From NCBI GenBank assembly GCA_024402565.1, contig JAKSTM010000001.1:117658-181657 (forward strand): DNA of 64,000 bases, read 5' to 3'. This DNA is from Treponema sp. (lineage in GTDB: Bacteria; Spirochaetota; Spirochaetia; Treponematales; Treponemataceae). The notes under the pieces were generated by a model. It had not been told where the DNA came from and did not search any database. It saw only the letters and a list, made by a program, of their open reading frames with translations. The position numbers were made by a program, and so were the translations under genes. Of this stretch, positions 17,401 to 27,071 are shown piece after piece (the first letter of the stretch is position 1; each line of letters opens with the position of its first letter).

Positions 17401-18839
17401 CAGGACGACTTAGTGAGGTTGACATTGACCTAAAAGAATTATGGTCAGTGATTAATATGGAGAAAACTTTCAATATTTATAAAGGCAGAGTAAATGGAAA
17501 TATTGAAGTGTCAGGAACTTTTGAAAATCCAACATTTACAGGTGCTTTACGTATTCGCCAACCAGAAATCAATATTCCAATGGTTATGAAAGAAAGACTT
17601 GTTACAGAACAGCTCCTGGTTTTGTTTGGAAATAGTGAAATTAATATTCCTGAGAGCCGCTTTACTGTAAAGAAAAATGGTGAAGTTTTTGCCTTTATGA
17701 AGATTATTTTCGACAAATGGATGTTCGAAGGCCTGGAACTTGGAATTCGTACAGATAAAAATAAATATGTTCCAGTTGATATGGAAATGACTAAAGGGGT
17801 AAGTGTAGCTGGCGATGTTAGTTTGGCCCTGAATATGGGTATTCAGGGAAATAAAATGGAGCTCACAGGAGATATTTTCGCAGAAAGATCAGAATTATTT
17901 GTAAATCTTACTAAAGTGGTGCAGAATGCGAACCAGAATCAAACAAATGAATCTAATATGAGCGTAAACTGTAGTCTGAATATTCAAATGGGGACACATG
18001 TACGAGTTAATGTAGATCCGCTTCTTCGTGCTATTTTCGTTCCTGGCGGAAGATTGAAAATTGCATATGAACAGGAATCTGACCAGCTGAATATGGATGG
18101 ACTTCTTTTATTAAAATCGGGCGATGTTAGTTATTTGAATAGAAACTTCTATGTAAAAGAAGGATCTTTGAAGTTTTCTCCATCTGACGATCCATTCAAC
18201 CCGATGATAAATGTTAGGGCCGAAACCCGTGAACGCGATGAAAAAGGTGAGACTGTAACAATCAGTTTGAATGCGCAAAACCAGTTCATTCGCGACTTCA
18301 ATCCAAGGTTTTCATCAGTTCCTGCTAAATCTGAAATGGAAATTCAAACACTTTTAGGACAGATTGTTATGGCGGACTCTGAATCTGTAGGAAATTTCCT
18401 GTTTGCGGCAGGTGACTATGCATTCCAGGCTCTGGTTGGGCGTAAAATGGAAAATAAGTTGCGGGATTTCCTTAATTTTGATATATTCTCACTACGTACC
18501 AATATTATTCAAAATACGTTGAATTTCAGTCTGGCTAATAGAAATTCTGCAAAAACGATGAATGCAGGTAACTTTTTTGACAATTCAACTGTTTATATAG
18601 GTAAGTACCTGGGAAGTGCGTTATATGTAGATGCTATGGTGAATCTGCAGTATGACGAGAAGCGCATCCGGGATGCAACAACTGTGGGTGGGATTCTTTT
18701 CAGACCGGAATTTGGTGTAGAGATGGAGTCTCCTTTTGGGAATATCAGATGGAACGTTGCTCCTGATATTGAAGCCATGATGAACAAACAATATGTTCCC
18801 GCAACTTCTGTGTCTCTTTCCTGGAAATTTGCATTTTAA
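14433..18839 (+). CDS. tamB: TamB-like inner-membrane protein (translocation and assembly module)
   Basis: 1468 residues. One transmembrane helix at about residues 8-28 (IVSIGIFFVLLSCAVLLV) anchors a very long periplasmic beta-rich body, as in AsmA/TamB-type bridge proteins. The C-terminal ~400 residues are the conserved DUF490 region: INGRLKIAYEQESDQL-like strands, SGDVSYLNRNFYVKEGSLKF, MEIQTLLGQIVM and the terminal ATSVSLSWKFAF ending in Phe. TamB proteins bridge inner and outer membranes and help outer-membrane protein assembly or lipid transport. It is directly upstream of bamA. The start is TTG at 14433: no ATG fits until residue ~53, and AAGG is only 2 bases away, so initiation here is unusual. 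Confidence 0.9.
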   Translation: MKTKIRDIVSIGIFFVLLSCAVLLVRPVYKRLAQEVSSYARNIKESFEEQFSMKISYKALSPSVLSAVSFKDVTVTSLSGDEIALIKKIRLDYKLWKLIRGDFANGFKSFVVDGAHVSGSELALLIQENQAKFDVTEKEKKEKTQNSAFDASELFSDVPISVLIKNTTVTYSDKDFSVQGSIKKMNLNYDNKTKQLALGADTSVQGAFKDQNVKGNLSFDGKIFEGFENSSVTFTLQGFTDGNIKLGKLSFHLVYNNNLVTFSTINNSFPFSLQASYNIQTQDAQVELNATELSAASLLQVQKKSEIYKKISDLRLTTDSFVKYSVSDNKLKYSSNTSVAIPSVLVPSGMDVTVSLWGNEKKIVVDSINVQGEKYDASGSLEYVYKNMNLSGNIAMPRVETPAGTVLSSDIYFDPLEKGFIAFIPQFYIDDNVYTALQLTGVPGEDSFDFSFEGYDYSHMEADSPGRVSIDGSYLISENYMQTSVAANTVYLDSTWKTAISFVEDLKAKQNMSKATASMGDYVFSADGYFSTDFSSVSYNFPYILVANTVKENQALMFSFDGNEQSVSLSQADLILGKQAFHGSGALDILAESDEVFMMFDISSGGIPYHFTGSVAEKNFVLSGDYDTLVQVDFSNEANINGLVSFENLPFMVPGASFVSTINADFVVSEEDGFDVVLSRFEIEEAGNQLQIKPRLAFTGNANRYGARLDSIVYSDIYSQLDGTADVVYTISEDIMASGGLKLELKNPMNDESLSISAEVANPDMMSFSPENLMKDFYVDGNVQVNNLNMNRFTKVKSNNNSLTASVYASGTVEHPYVSASLDNLSLFVSSDVMRMSGSAVMENHDIMVNEFKFNYNVMDINNVTGEFSLDTFIGSVSANFDALLMEETLHIPFTVTSSDVIKKPGVFLPTDFTVCVNSDDIYGSFVNEKRKLSVTGFFSEDGINIMTSENFGFFASYLKTGDLFASWNCEGYAKAKFNGMLEKGTGNLSGRLSEVDIDLKELWSVINMEKTFNIYKGRVNGNIEVSGTFENPTFTGALRIRQPEINIPMVMKERLVTEQLLVLFGNSEINIPESRFTVKKNGEVFAFMKIIFDKWMFEGLELGIRTDKNKYVPVDMEMTKGVSVAGDVSLALNMGIQGNKMELTGDIFAERSELFVNLTKVVQNANQNQTNESNMSVNCSLNIQMGTHVRVNVDPLLRAIFVPGGRLKIAYEQESDQLNMDGLLLLKSGDVSYLNRNFYVKEGSLKFSPSDDPFNPMINVRAETRERDEKGETVTISLNAQNQFIRDFNPRFSSVPAKSEMEIQTLLGQIVMADSESVGNFLFAAGDYAFQALVGRKMENKLRDFLNFDIFSLRTNIIQNTLNFSLANRNSAKTMNAGNFFDNSTVYIGKYLGSALYVDAMVNLQYDEKRIRDATTVGGILFRPEFGVEMESPFGNIRWNVAPDIEAMMNKQYVPATSVSLSWKFAF

Positions 18840-18857
18840 TACGGACGGATTATTTTT

Positions 18858-21311
18858 ATGAAGTGTAAAAATGTTTTTCAAAAAATTGTGATTTTAATGC
18901 TTCTGGTTTTTCAGACATTATTTCTTTTTGCAGATGAGAACGATGATGAGGAATGGTTCTGGAATAAACCGATTTCTGAAATTACCTTTGAAGGTATTAA
19001 GAACGTACGAAAGTCAGAATTAAATGGATTTATAGATCTCTTTACCGGTGTTCCATTCGATGAAGACAATTACACAGATATGCTTGATCGCCTTTATGCA
19101 ATGGATTTATTCGAGGATATTATTCCTTATGCAAAGCATTCAAAAAAGGAAAATGAAGTACTTCTCGTATTTCAGGTAAAAGAACGTCCTGTTGTTTCAT
19201 CAGTTACTTTTGCAGGAAACACGGAACTTCGAAATAATGAGCTTCGTGATAAAATAAATGTAAAATCATCAGACGTTTACATAGAAAGTAAAGTTTTGAT
19301 GGATGAACGTATTCTTCGTGAATATTATATTCAGAAAGGTTTTACAGATGCAAAAGTAACTCATAGAATAGAGAATTCTGATAACGGTGTGAAAGTTATT
19401 TATGTTATCGATGAAGGGTCTCACGTAGTAATTACAAAAATTAATATTCAGGGATGTACAGTTTTCTCTGAGAGAACTCTTAAATCAAAACTCAAATTAA
19501 AAGAGGTCGGCTTTATTCAAGATGGTGCATACCAGCGTTCAACTCTTGAAGCAGACAAACAGGCAATTCTTTCTGTTTACAATGAACGTGGCTATATGGA
19601 TGCTTCTTTTGTAGATGTTATACTTTCTACAGAAGAAAATATCGAAAAGAAACGAAATGAACTGACAATAACTTTCATTATTCAGGAAGGTCCACAGTAT
19701 ATTTATACAGGTTCTAAATTTTCTGGAAACGAAGTGTTTACAACAGAAAAGCTTTCTTCACTGATTAAGCTTAAGGAAGGAAGCGTATTTAATTTCACAA
19801 AATTCCAGGAAAGTTGTATGGAGATAACAAATCTCTACCTTGAAAGCGGTTATATGACTTTGGAATTTTCTCCTATTCCTGTAAAGGATTTTGACCGTCA
19901 TGAAATATCTTACAATATTGGAATCCGTGAACATTCAAGAAGTCACATTGAAAACGTTCTCATTAAAGGAAATACAAAGACTAAAGAATATGTAATTCGC
20001 CGAGAAATTCCTATTGAGACTGGGGATGTATTCTCTAAAGATAAGATTATGAATGGTTATAGAAATATTTATAACCTTCAATTCTTCTCTTCAGTTATGC
20101 CGGAATATCAGCCGGGGTCTGAAGAAAACCTTATCGATCTTGTTTATGTCGTTGAAGAACAGTCAACCACTTCTTTCCAGTTTGGGTTGACATTCTCCGG
20201 GGCAGGGCTTGCATCATCAAGTAATAATGTTGCAATTCCATTCTCTCTGTTTGGAAAACTTGAAAATTCAAACTTGTTTGGTGAAGGACGTTCCATTTCG
20301 ACTTCGACTACTTTGTCTCCAACTGAACAGACAATTGATTTTTCATACGGACAAAACTGGATTGGTAATCTTCCTGTTTCTTATAGTCAGTCTCTGTCTT
20401 TTTCTCATTCATCACTCAATGGTCTTCATCTTGATTTTGATCCTGACGGAATTATTGATGTTACAAAGAACTATTTCAATTACGAAGGATGGAATGCAAG
20501 TCTTGGTACTGCTATCGGAAAGCGTTGGTATCCAAATTTTGCAATCCTTTCATTAACAGGTGGAATTAATAACTCTCTTACAAATTATGTTTACAATGAA
20601 GGTATAGATATTCCTCTTGATTCAAGTATTGGATTCTACGCAAATAGATGGGGACTTTTGAACTCTTTCTGGACAAGTTTTTCTATGGATGGTCGTGATA
20701 TCAGTTATGATCCATCTAAGGGATGGTTTGTAAGTCAGAGAGTAGGCTGGTATGGTTTCATTCCAAAACTTGAACAGGAATTTTTCCTTAGAACTGATAC
20801 AAAGTTTGAATGGTACTTAACACTTTTGAATCTGCCTGTTTCTGAAAAGTATAGATTTAAAGCGGTTCTTGCCAACTATACTAATTTCCAGGCTGTACAG
20901 AATGTTTCAACTTTCTTTAGTGATTCGAATAAAGTATTTATTGACGGTATTTTCCACGGTCGTGGTTGGAATGATGTATATAGCCGTGGATCAAAAGGTA
21001 AAGCTTTGCTTTCTAATAACCTTGAAATTCGTGTTCCAATTGCTCCAGGTTACATTGGAGGCGACTTGTTCTTTGATACAGTGGCAGTAAAAGACTCTGT
21101 AAATTCTATGTTTACATCATTAACTCCAGACGATTTCTACTTTAGTTTTGGACCTGGAATCAGATTCTTAATTCCACAGTTCCCATTACATCTTCTGTTT
21201 GCATGGAAATTTAAACCAGAAGATGGTCAGCTTAAATGGGCTGGAGACTTGAACAGATATCATGGAAATACATTCCAGTTTGTTCTTTCATTTAATATGA
21301 CAAATAAATAA
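18858..21311 (+). CDS. bamA: Outer-membrane protein assembly factor BamA (Tp92 homolog)
   Basis: 817 residues with signal peptide (about residues 1-26, ending FLFADEN). Five POTRA domains span roughly residues 35-425; examples are ISEITFEGIKNVRKSELNGF, VSSVTFAGNTELRNNELRDK and IENVLIKGNTKTKEYVIRRE. The C-terminal 16-stranded barrel (from about residue 440) includes FSMDGRDISYDPSKGW and FFDTVAVKD, and ends with the aromatic-rich strand FQFVLSFNMTNK. The IFHGRGWNDVYSRGSKGKAL stretch corresponds to the conserved loop 6 RGF-type motif, here RGW. BamA inserts beta-barrels into the outer membrane and is essential. The gene follows tamB after 18 bp and precedes skp. Confidence 0.95.
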   Translation: MKCKNVFQKIVILMLLVFQTLFLFADENDDEEWFWNKPISEITFEGIKNVRKSELNGFIDLFTGVPFDEDNYTDMLDRLYAMDLFEDIIPYAKHSKKENEVLLVFQVKERPVVSSVTFAGNTELRNNELRDKINVKSSDVYIESKVLMDERILREYYIQKGFTDAKVTHRIENSDNGVKVIYVIDEGSHVVITKINIQGCTVFSERTLKSKLKLKEVGFIQDGAYQRSTLEADKQAILSVYNERGYMDASFVDVILSTEENIEKKRNELTITFIIQEGPQYIYTGSKFSGNEVFTTEKLSSLIKLKEGSVFNFTKFQESCMEITNLYLESGYMTLEFSPIPVKDFDRHEISYNIGIREHSRSHIENVLIKGNTKTKEYVIRREIPIETGDVFSKDKIMNGYRNIYNLQFFSSVMPEYQPGSEENLIDLVYVVEEQSTTSFQFGLTFSGAGLASSSNNVAIPFSLFGKLENSNLFGEGRSISTSTTLSPTEQTIDFSYGQNWIGNLPVSYSQSLSFSHSSLNGLHLDFDPDGIIDVTKNYFNYEGWNASLGTAIGKRWYPNFAILSLTGGINNSLTNYVYNEGIDIPLDSSIGFYANRWGLLNSFWTSFSMDGRDISYDPSKGWFVSQRVGWYGFIPKLEQEFFLRTDTKFEWYLTLLNLPVSEKYRFKAVLANYTNFQAVQNVSTFFSDSNKVFIDGIFHGRGWNDVYSRGSKGKALLSNNLEIRVPIAPGYIGGDLFFDTVAVKDSVNSMFTSLTPDDFYFSFGPGIRFLIPQFPLHLLFAWKFKPEDGQLKWAGDLNRYHGNTFQFVLSFNMTNK

Positions 21312-21338
21312 TTTTTTTATAAATAATTGAGGCTTTAT

Positions 21339-21857
21339 ATGAATAAAAAGATTTTAATTTCAGTTCTTTTTTCAATTTTTACAATTTCTGGAGTTTTTGC
21401 ACAGCAGATTACGAAATTTGGTGTGGTTGATACAAATAAGGTTTATAACGCTTATTTCAGAAATTCTACTGCTGTAAGAAATTATGAAAAGAAGCGTGCA
21501 GATTATCAGAATGAAATTAATAAAACAACCGATGAACTTCGTGAACTCCAGCAGAAGAAAATCGATCTGGAAAAAAATGGAAATGAAGCACAGGCATTAA
21601 AAGTAGAAGCAGAAATTACCCGTAAAAAAGATTATCTTACAGAATATACAAATGCAAAAAATGTTGAACTGGAATCTTTGGCAAAGTCTCTGAAGAATTC
21701 AGATGAATTTTATAAAAAACTTTATTCAACTCTTTCCAGAATAGCTGAAGGTGGTGGTTATTCCATGATTCTTTCACTTCAGGAATCAAATGCTATTTTG
21801 TGGTACAGTAATTCCGTTGATATTACTGAAGATGTTATTAAACAGCTGGGGCTGTAA
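21339..21857 (+). CDS. skp: OmpH/Skp-family periplasmic chaperone
   Basis: 172 residues from ATG 21339, with TGAGG 7 bases upstream; the in-frame TTG at 21327 overlaps that ribosome-binding site. A signal peptide (NKKILISVLFSIFTISGVFA) is followed by ITKFGVVDTNKVYNAYF, a long charged coiled-coil region (residues ~45-120) and a C-terminal conserved end IAEGGGYSMILSLQESNAIL. Skp trimers grip unfolded outer-membrane proteins with helical tentacles and pass them to BamA. Placement straight after bamA fits that role. The stop codon touches the mutS start (TAAATG). Confidence 0.92.
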   Translation: MNKKILISVLFSIFTISGVFAQQITKFGVVDTNKVYNAYFRNSTAVRNYEKKRADYQNEINKTTDELRELQQKKIDLEKNGNEAQALKVEAEITRKKDYLTEYTNAKNVELESLAKSLKNSDEFYKKLYSTLSRIAEGGGYSMILSLQESNAILWYSNSVDITEDVIKQLGL

Positions 21858-24488
21858 ATGAGTACTCAAAAGGAAACAACACAGGGCACAGTTTCACTGT
21901 CGCCAATGATGATTCAATATAATCAAATAAAAGAAAAATATCCTAACGAAGTTGTTTTCTTTCGACTTGGTGACTTTTATGAAATGTTCAATAAAGATGC
22001 TGTTGATGTATCGCGTCTTTTGAACTTAACATTAACACACAGAGCGCAGCAACCTATGTGCGGTATTCCTTTTCATGCTGCCAAAGTATACATAGCACGT
22101 CTTCTCCGACTTGGAAAAAAAATAGTAATTTGTGAACAGATTGGGGATCCTAAAGCAAAAGGCCTTACAGAACGAAAAGTTGTGGAAATTATTACTCCAG
22201 GAACTGCCGTGGAAAGTGAGTACCTTGAAGGAAACAGGGCAAATTACCTGGCTGCTTTAAGTATTACAAAAGGGAAAGCTGGATTTGCATTTATAGATGT
22301 GACTACATCAAGTTTTGAAGCTACATCATGGCCTGCCAGTAAAATGGCTGAAAATTTTGCTAAAGAGCTTGGGCGGGCAAGTCCTAGGGAACTATTACTT
22401 CCTCAAAGTTTGCGAACAAATGATGTTATTCAAGAAGCCTTGGAAAGTTTTTCAGATTTATCTGTGTCATATTATCCTGACTGGGATTTTAATTCTGACT
22501 TTTCATTTAAGAAACTTAATACACAATTCAAGACGGTAAACCTTCATGGTTTTGGACTGGAAGAAGATTCACCTGAAGTAGTTCCTGCGGGATTCCTTTT
22601 GGACTATTTGGAAAAAACAACAAATTCAAGTGTACCTCATGTTTCTTCGATTCGAGTTTATCAGGATGAAGATTTTCTTATGATGGACGAATCAAGTCGC
22701 CGAAATCTTGAAATAACCGAGAACCTTCGTGATGGTACTTTCCAATATTCTTTGCTGGAGTGTGTTAACCATACTAAAACAGCTATGGGAAGCCGCCTTT
22801 TAAGGAATTGGCTTTTATTTCCCTTAACAAATGTTTCTGAAATTAACGAGCGTCTTGATCAGGTTCAAGCTTTTTATGAAAACCAAAGTCTTCTTGAAGA
22901 TGTCCGGGAAAGTCTTTCTCCTGTTCTTGATATTGAACGTCTTGCTGGACGCATTGCTATGGACAGGGCTCATGGTAAAGATTTGCAGGCTTTGCGCCTC
23001 AGTCTTGAGTCATGGCTTAAAGTACGCGAAAAACTTTCGGGTTTTGCTTTTTCTTTTTCATTTATAGAAAGCGAATCCGCCGAAAAAATAATTCAATTAA
23101 TTTCTTCCAGTATTCTTGATGACCCTGCTACCAGTCTTACAGAAGGTCGAATAATTCGCGAAGGGTGGTCTGAAGAATTGGATCAGTGGCGTGGTATTCG
23201 CGATAACTTTAATAATATACTTGCTAGTTATGAAGAAGAGGAAAGGGAATCAAGTGGAATTCCTACTTTGAAAATTAAATATAATAATGCTTCTGGTTAT
23301 TTTATTGAAATTTCAAAGGGGAAACTGGATAACGTTCCTTCGCATTTTATTCGTCGCCGTTCGCTTATGAATGGAGATCGTTTTACTACTGAAAAACTTC
23401 AGGGACTTGAACAACAGCTTAACGAAAGTGGATCTAAAATTCTGGAATTAGAAAGAGATCTTTTTTTACAGGTTCGTAATGCTTTAAAAGAGTTTGTTCC
23501 TTATTTACTTCAATTGTCTTCTGAAATTGCGCATACAGACGTTACGTCTGATTTCGCTTATAGTTCTCGTTTGCATTCCTGGGTTCGACCATTTGTTGAT
23601 GAAAGTGGCGACTTTAAAATTGAAAATGGTCGTCATCCTGTTGTTGAATTACATCTTCCAACTGGTGAATTTGTTCCAAATGATTCTGAACTTGCTTATA
23701 AAAAAGACGATATACCTTCTTTTAACCTTATTACAGGGCCGAATATGGCTGGTAAAAGTACGTATCTTCGTCAAAATGCATTGATTGCGCTTTTAGCTCA
23801 GAGCGGTTGTTTTGTTCCTGCATCCAGTGCGCAAATTGGTGTTATTGATAAGATTTTCTGTCGTGTTGGGGCTTCGGATAATCTTGCCCGTGGAGAATCT
23901 ACTTTCCTTGTTGAAATGACAGAAACAGCAAATATCCTTTTATCTGCTACAGAAAAATCTCTTGTTATAATGGATGAAGTTGGACGAGGAACTTCAACAG
24001 AAGACGGACTTTCTATAGCAAGGGCAGTTTCGGAATATCTTCTTGATACAATAAAATGCCGAACTTTTTTTGCCACTCACTATCATGAATTGTCTCGTAT
24101 GGAACATAATTCAATTAGGATGCTTTGTATGGATGTTCGTGAAAATGCAGGTTCTGTTGTTTTCTTAAGGAAAATTAAAGAAGGTGCAGCTGCGAACTCT
24201 TACGGTATCCATGTTGCCCGTCTTGCAGGACTTCCAGATTCTGTTATTGTCCGTGCTAAAGCAGTTCTTTCTCATATTCAGGCTGTTAATAGCGATAAGC
24301 CGGTAATAGATAACGATATTCCGGATGTTCCTGTAAAAACAGAAGAACCTGTATTTACCACTCCAGGATTATTCTGCGACGAAGAAATAATTCTTGATGA
24401 AATACTTTCCTGCGATACAGATAATATGACTCCTTTGGCAGCTCTTCAGGCTGTGTCCCGCTGGAAAAAAACATTGTCTGGACGATAA
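21858..24488 (+). CDS. mutS: DNA mismatch repair protein MutS
   Basis: 876 residues. The N-terminal mismatch-binding domain has FFRLGDFYEMF, whose Phe-x-Glu wedges into mispaired DNA. Then come connector, lever and clamp domains, and the ABC-type ATPase: Walker A GPNMAGKSTYLRQNALIAL, signature FLVEMTETANIL, Walker B VIMDEVGRGTSTEDG, and FFATHYHELSRM. The C-terminus (MTPLAALQAVSRWKKTL) resembles the MutL/beta-clamp-region tail. It recognises mismatches after replication and recruits MutL. It is the last gene of the tamB-bamA-skp unit, as in T. pallidum, and converges on the M28 peptidase gene with 25 bp between. Confidence 0.97.
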   Translation: MSTQKETTQGTVSLSPMMIQYNQIKEKYPNEVVFFRLGDFYEMFNKDAVDVSRLLNLTLTHRAQQPMCGIPFHAAKVYIARLLRLGKKIVICEQIGDPKAKGLTERKVVEIITPGTAVESEYLEGNRANYLAALSITKGKAGFAFIDVTTSSFEATSWPASKMAENFAKELGRASPRELLLPQSLRTNDVIQEALESFSDLSVSYYPDWDFNSDFSFKKLNTQFKTVNLHGFGLEEDSPEVVPAGFLLDYLEKTTNSSVPHVSSIRVYQDEDFLMMDESSRRNLEITENLRDGTFQYSLLECVNHTKTAMGSRLLRNWLLFPLTNVSEINERLDQVQAFYENQSLLEDVRESLSPVLDIERLAGRIAMDRAHGKDLQALRLSLESWLKVREKLSGFAFSFSFIESESAEKIIQLISSSILDDPATSLTEGRIIREGWSEELDQWRGIRDNFNNILASYEEEERESSGIPTLKIKYNNASGYFIEISKGKLDNVPSHFIRRRSLMNGDRFTTEKLQGLEQQLNESGSKILELERDLFLQVRNALKEFVPYLLQLSSEIAHTDVTSDFAYSSRLHSWVRPFVDESGDFKIENGRHPVVELHLPTGEFVPNDSELAYKKDDIPSFNLITGPNMAGKSTYLRQNALIALLAQSGCFVPASSAQIGVIDKIFCRVGASDNLARGESTFLVEMTETANILLSATEKSLVIMDEVGRGTSTEDGLSIARAVSEYLLDTIKCRTFFATHYHELSRMEHNSIRMLCMDVRENAGSVVFLRKIKEGAAANSYGIHVARLAGLPDSVIVRAKAVLSHIQAVNSDKPVIDNDIPDVPVKTEEPVFTTPGLFCDEEIILDEILSCDTDNMTPLAALQAVSRWKKTLSGR

Positions 24489-24513
24489 TACGTTTTTTGT
24501 TCTAGAATTTTTC

Positions 24514-25377
24514 CTAACTCAATGTTCTTAACATAGATATTTTTTCCAGAATCTTCAAAAATATTTCTTCGCTTTCTTCAGTTAAAGTGTCAGGTGTATC
24601 TCTGTGGGAGTTGATTAAAAACCATGTCGGTGGAAAAAGAGTTTTTAATTCTTCTTTAAATTCAGGTTTAAAAACATCAGAGATTATCTTTGCTTTTGTT
24701 TTCATCAGTAATTTCATATAGTTTTCAGCTTCTTTAGAAGGAAGCATAGAAATTGTAACTGCTGGAATTCCTGCTGCCAGAAATCCTGCATTGTCGCTGT
24801 ATGAGGTAGGAAGTGAAAGCCATTTATTTGAACATGAGGCCAAAAGATTGGCAGTCTTCTTTTCCAGTTTTACGAAGTTATTTCGAAATGCGTTTGAAAG
24901 ATTTCCAGGAAGATCTGTCTGACATAAAATGGGAATATCTCCGCGCCCCATACAATCAAATACAAAAACATCTCCTTTATCAATTTGGATTTTTTTGAAC
25001 CATTCGGCTAACGCAAAAGCCCCCTGGTTTTTTATACCACCTACAGTTTCTTCACCGTCTGTAAAAATCATCCTGATGTTATGTGCATAAGGAAGTTTGG
25101 AAAGTTTTTCAGCCCAATTCATCAACATAAAAACAGAAAAACTATTGTCGTTTGCTCCATTTGTTTCTGGAACTCGGTCATAATGAGCAATTATTGTTTT
25201 GATTTTAAATGTTGGGTCATATTGTCGTTGTGGAAAACGGACGAGAATATGGTTCTTAACTCCAGTCGTAACAATGGTTGTTTCTATATTTCTTTCATTC
25301 AAATAATTTTGAATGAAATTTTTGCGGTCACAATCTAGTTTCAAAAATTCTAAAAAAGAAGGTTCGTTTTTTATCAC
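24514..25377 (-). CDS. M28-family zinc aminopeptidase-like protein
   Basis: 287 residues starting at GTG (25377-25375) with AAAAGGAG about 7 bases upstream. Metal-binding motifs of co-catalytic zinc peptidases: TIIAHYDRVPETNGANDNSF (first His-Asp, then the bridging Asp in ANDN), IFTDGEETVGG (catalytic Glu-Glu), VFDCMGRGD (Asp ligand), and NSHRDTPDTLTEES near the end (final His). No signal peptide is seen, so it is probably cytosolic, working on peptides. A compact one-domain form without a protease-associated domain. It stands alone; specificity is unknown. Confidence 0.86.
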   Translation of the reverse strand: MIKNEPSFLEFLKLDCDRKNFIQNYLNERNIETTIVTTGVKNHILVRFPQRQYDPTFKIKTIIAHYDRVPETNGANDNSFSVFMLMNWAEKLSKLPYAHNIRMIFTDGEETVGGIKNQGAFALAEWFKKIQIDKGDVFVFDCMGRGDIPILCQTDLPGNLSNAFRNNFVKLEKKTANLLASCSNKWLSLPTSYSDNAGFLAAGIPAVTISMLPSKEAENYMKLLMKTKAKIISDVFKPEFKEELKTLFPPTWFLINSHRDTPDTLTEESEEIFLKILEKISMLRTLS

Positions 25378-25486
25378 AAAAGACTCCTTTTAAAATTATA
25401 TAATGTCAAAAATTTATAGTAAACTTGTGAAAATCGTAAAATTTAAAAATTATCAGTTTTATTAGTTTATGTATTATACTAAAAAT

Positions 25487-26968
25487 ATGAAATATCTGAA
25501 TCCTGTTTTAAGGGGAATGTACCCCGATCCGTCTGTTTGCCGTGCCGGTGACAAGTTTTATATGGTTACATCCACTTTTCATTTTTTTCCAGGAGTTCCA
25601 CTTTTTGAAAGTGACGACATGATTAACTGGAAACAAATTGGACATGTTCTTACTCGAAAGAGCCAATTATTAATTGGTGAAATTGGTGCGTCTGGTGGAA
25701 TTTATGCTCCGAATATTCGTTATCATAATGGCCGATTTTATATGGTTGTTACTAATGTTTCTAATATTGGAAATTTTTATGTTTGGACCGATGACATTTA
25801 TGGTGAATGGTCTGACCCGATTTGTGTAGAGCAGACAGGTATTGATCCCACATTGTTTTTTGATGATGACGGGAAGACATATTTTGTTTCAAATGGAAAT
25901 GACGAAAACGGAACCGGTTATATTCAGATTTCAGAAATTGATATCGAAACCGGAAAAAAACTTTCAGAAAATAAACCTCTTTGGTACGGGACTGGTGGCC
26001 GTTATATTGAAGCTCCTCATGTATATAAGTTTGGTAAATATTACTATGTTCTTGATGCAGAAGGTGGGACGGAATACGGGCATATGGTTAATTATGCCAG
26101 AAGCGAAAACCTAATGGGGCCATATGAACCTTGTCCTGGAAATCCTGTTTTAACAAATCGGGATATGGGAGGGTATCAGCTTCAGGGAGCTGGACATGGA
26201 GATATAGTGGAAGCTCCAGATGGAACTTGGTGGTTCTGTCATCTTGCATTCCGTCAAATAGATCAGTATATGCCTTTTCATCATTTGGGACGAGAAACTT
26301 GTGTGCAACCTGTATATTGGAAAGACGGCTGGTTTTATATAGGGACAGATGGTCAGGCTCTTTTGGAAACAGAAGTTGAAACAAATCATAAGATTGCGAT
26401 ACAGAATTTTTCTTATGAAAAGACATTCAAAACTTTGACATTGAAAAATGACTGGAATTACCTTAGAAATCCTGACTATGAAAATTATAAAGTCTCTGAA
26501 AATGGAATAGAATTGAAATCTACACCTATAACTTTAAGTGAAACAAAAAGCCCTACATGGATTGGTGTTCGAGCATGTGAATTTGAAGAAGATTTTAGTT
26601 GTGATGTAACTTGTTCCGAAGGAGAAGCTGGACTTTCAATAATGATGGATGAAAACCATCATTATGAGGTTTTTATTATTAATGAAAATGGGAAGATTTC
26701 AGCAAATCTTCGATTACGGATCGGACCTTGCGATTATATTAAGAAATCTATAGAGTTGGAATCGTCTACGGCTAACCTTCGTGTTGTTTCAAATAATTAT
26801 TCTTACACATTTTTCGCTAATGAAATAAATCTTGGTTCAGCGGATACCCGTTATCTTTCCAGTGAAGTAGCCTGTGGTTTTACTGGAGTTTATAATGGTT
26901 TATATGCTGTTGGAAATGGTAAATGGAATCAATTTAAAAATCTAAAGATCATTCATAATAGTAAATAG
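25487..26968 (+). CDS. Glycoside hydrolase family 43 (beta-xylosidase / alpha-L-arabinofuranosidase)
   Basis: 493 residues from ATG 25487 (MKYLNPVLRGMYPDPS, the usual family opening); an in-frame ATG at 25469 would add six residues. A five-bladed beta-propeller at ~1-290 carries the inverting triad: general base Asp in GMYPDPSVCR, pKa-modulating Asp in GIDPTLFFDDDGKTYFVS, acid Glu in RYIEAPHVYKFGKYYY. The last ~180 residues (ACEFEEDFSCDVTC to the end) form a concanavalin-like beta-sandwich typical of GH43 xylosidases. No signal peptide, so it acts on imported xylo- or arabino-oligosaccharides. No Shine-Dalgarno; a TATACT box at 25475-25480 ends 6 bases before the ATG. Convergent with secA. 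Confidence 0.93.
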   Translation: MKYLNPVLRGMYPDPSVCRAGDKFYMVTSTFHFFPGVPLFESDDMINWKQIGHVLTRKSQLLIGEIGASGGIYAPNIRYHNGRFYMVVTNVSNIGNFYVWTDDIYGEWSDPICVEQTGIDPTLFFDDDGKTYFVSNGNDENGTGYIQISEIDIETGKKLSENKPLWYGTGGRYIEAPHVYKFGKYYYVLDAEGGTEYGHMVNYARSENLMGPYEPCPGNPVLTNRDMGGYQLQGAGHGDIVEAPDGTWWFCHLAFRQIDQYMPFHHLGRETCVQPVYWKDGWFYIGTDGQALLETEVETNHKIAIQNFSYEKTFKTLTLKNDWNYLRNPDYENYKVSENGIELKSTPITLSETKSPTWIGVRACEFEEDFSCDVTCSEGEAGLSIMMDENHHYEVFIINENGKISANLRLRIGPCDYIKKSIELESSTANLRVVSNNYSYTFFANEINLGSADTRYLSSEVACGFTGVYNGLYAVGNGKWNQFKNLKIIHNSK

Positions 26969-26992
26969 GGGTTGTTGTTCCTACAGATGTGA

Positions 26993-27039
26993 AAAAAAGA
27001 CTGACTTTTCAGTATGAAACCGTTAAGTCAGTCTTTTTT
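26993..27039. terminator. Bidirectional terminator between GH43 and secA
   Basis: AAAAAAGACTGACTT (26993-27007) is the exact complement of AAGTCAGTCTTTTTT (27025-27039), a 15-bp stem with a 17-nt loop. T-runs occur on both strands, so it can end both convergent transcripts. Confidence 0.93.
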
Positions 27040-27071
27040 GTTTTAACGTGATAAAGTTAACAAATTAATTA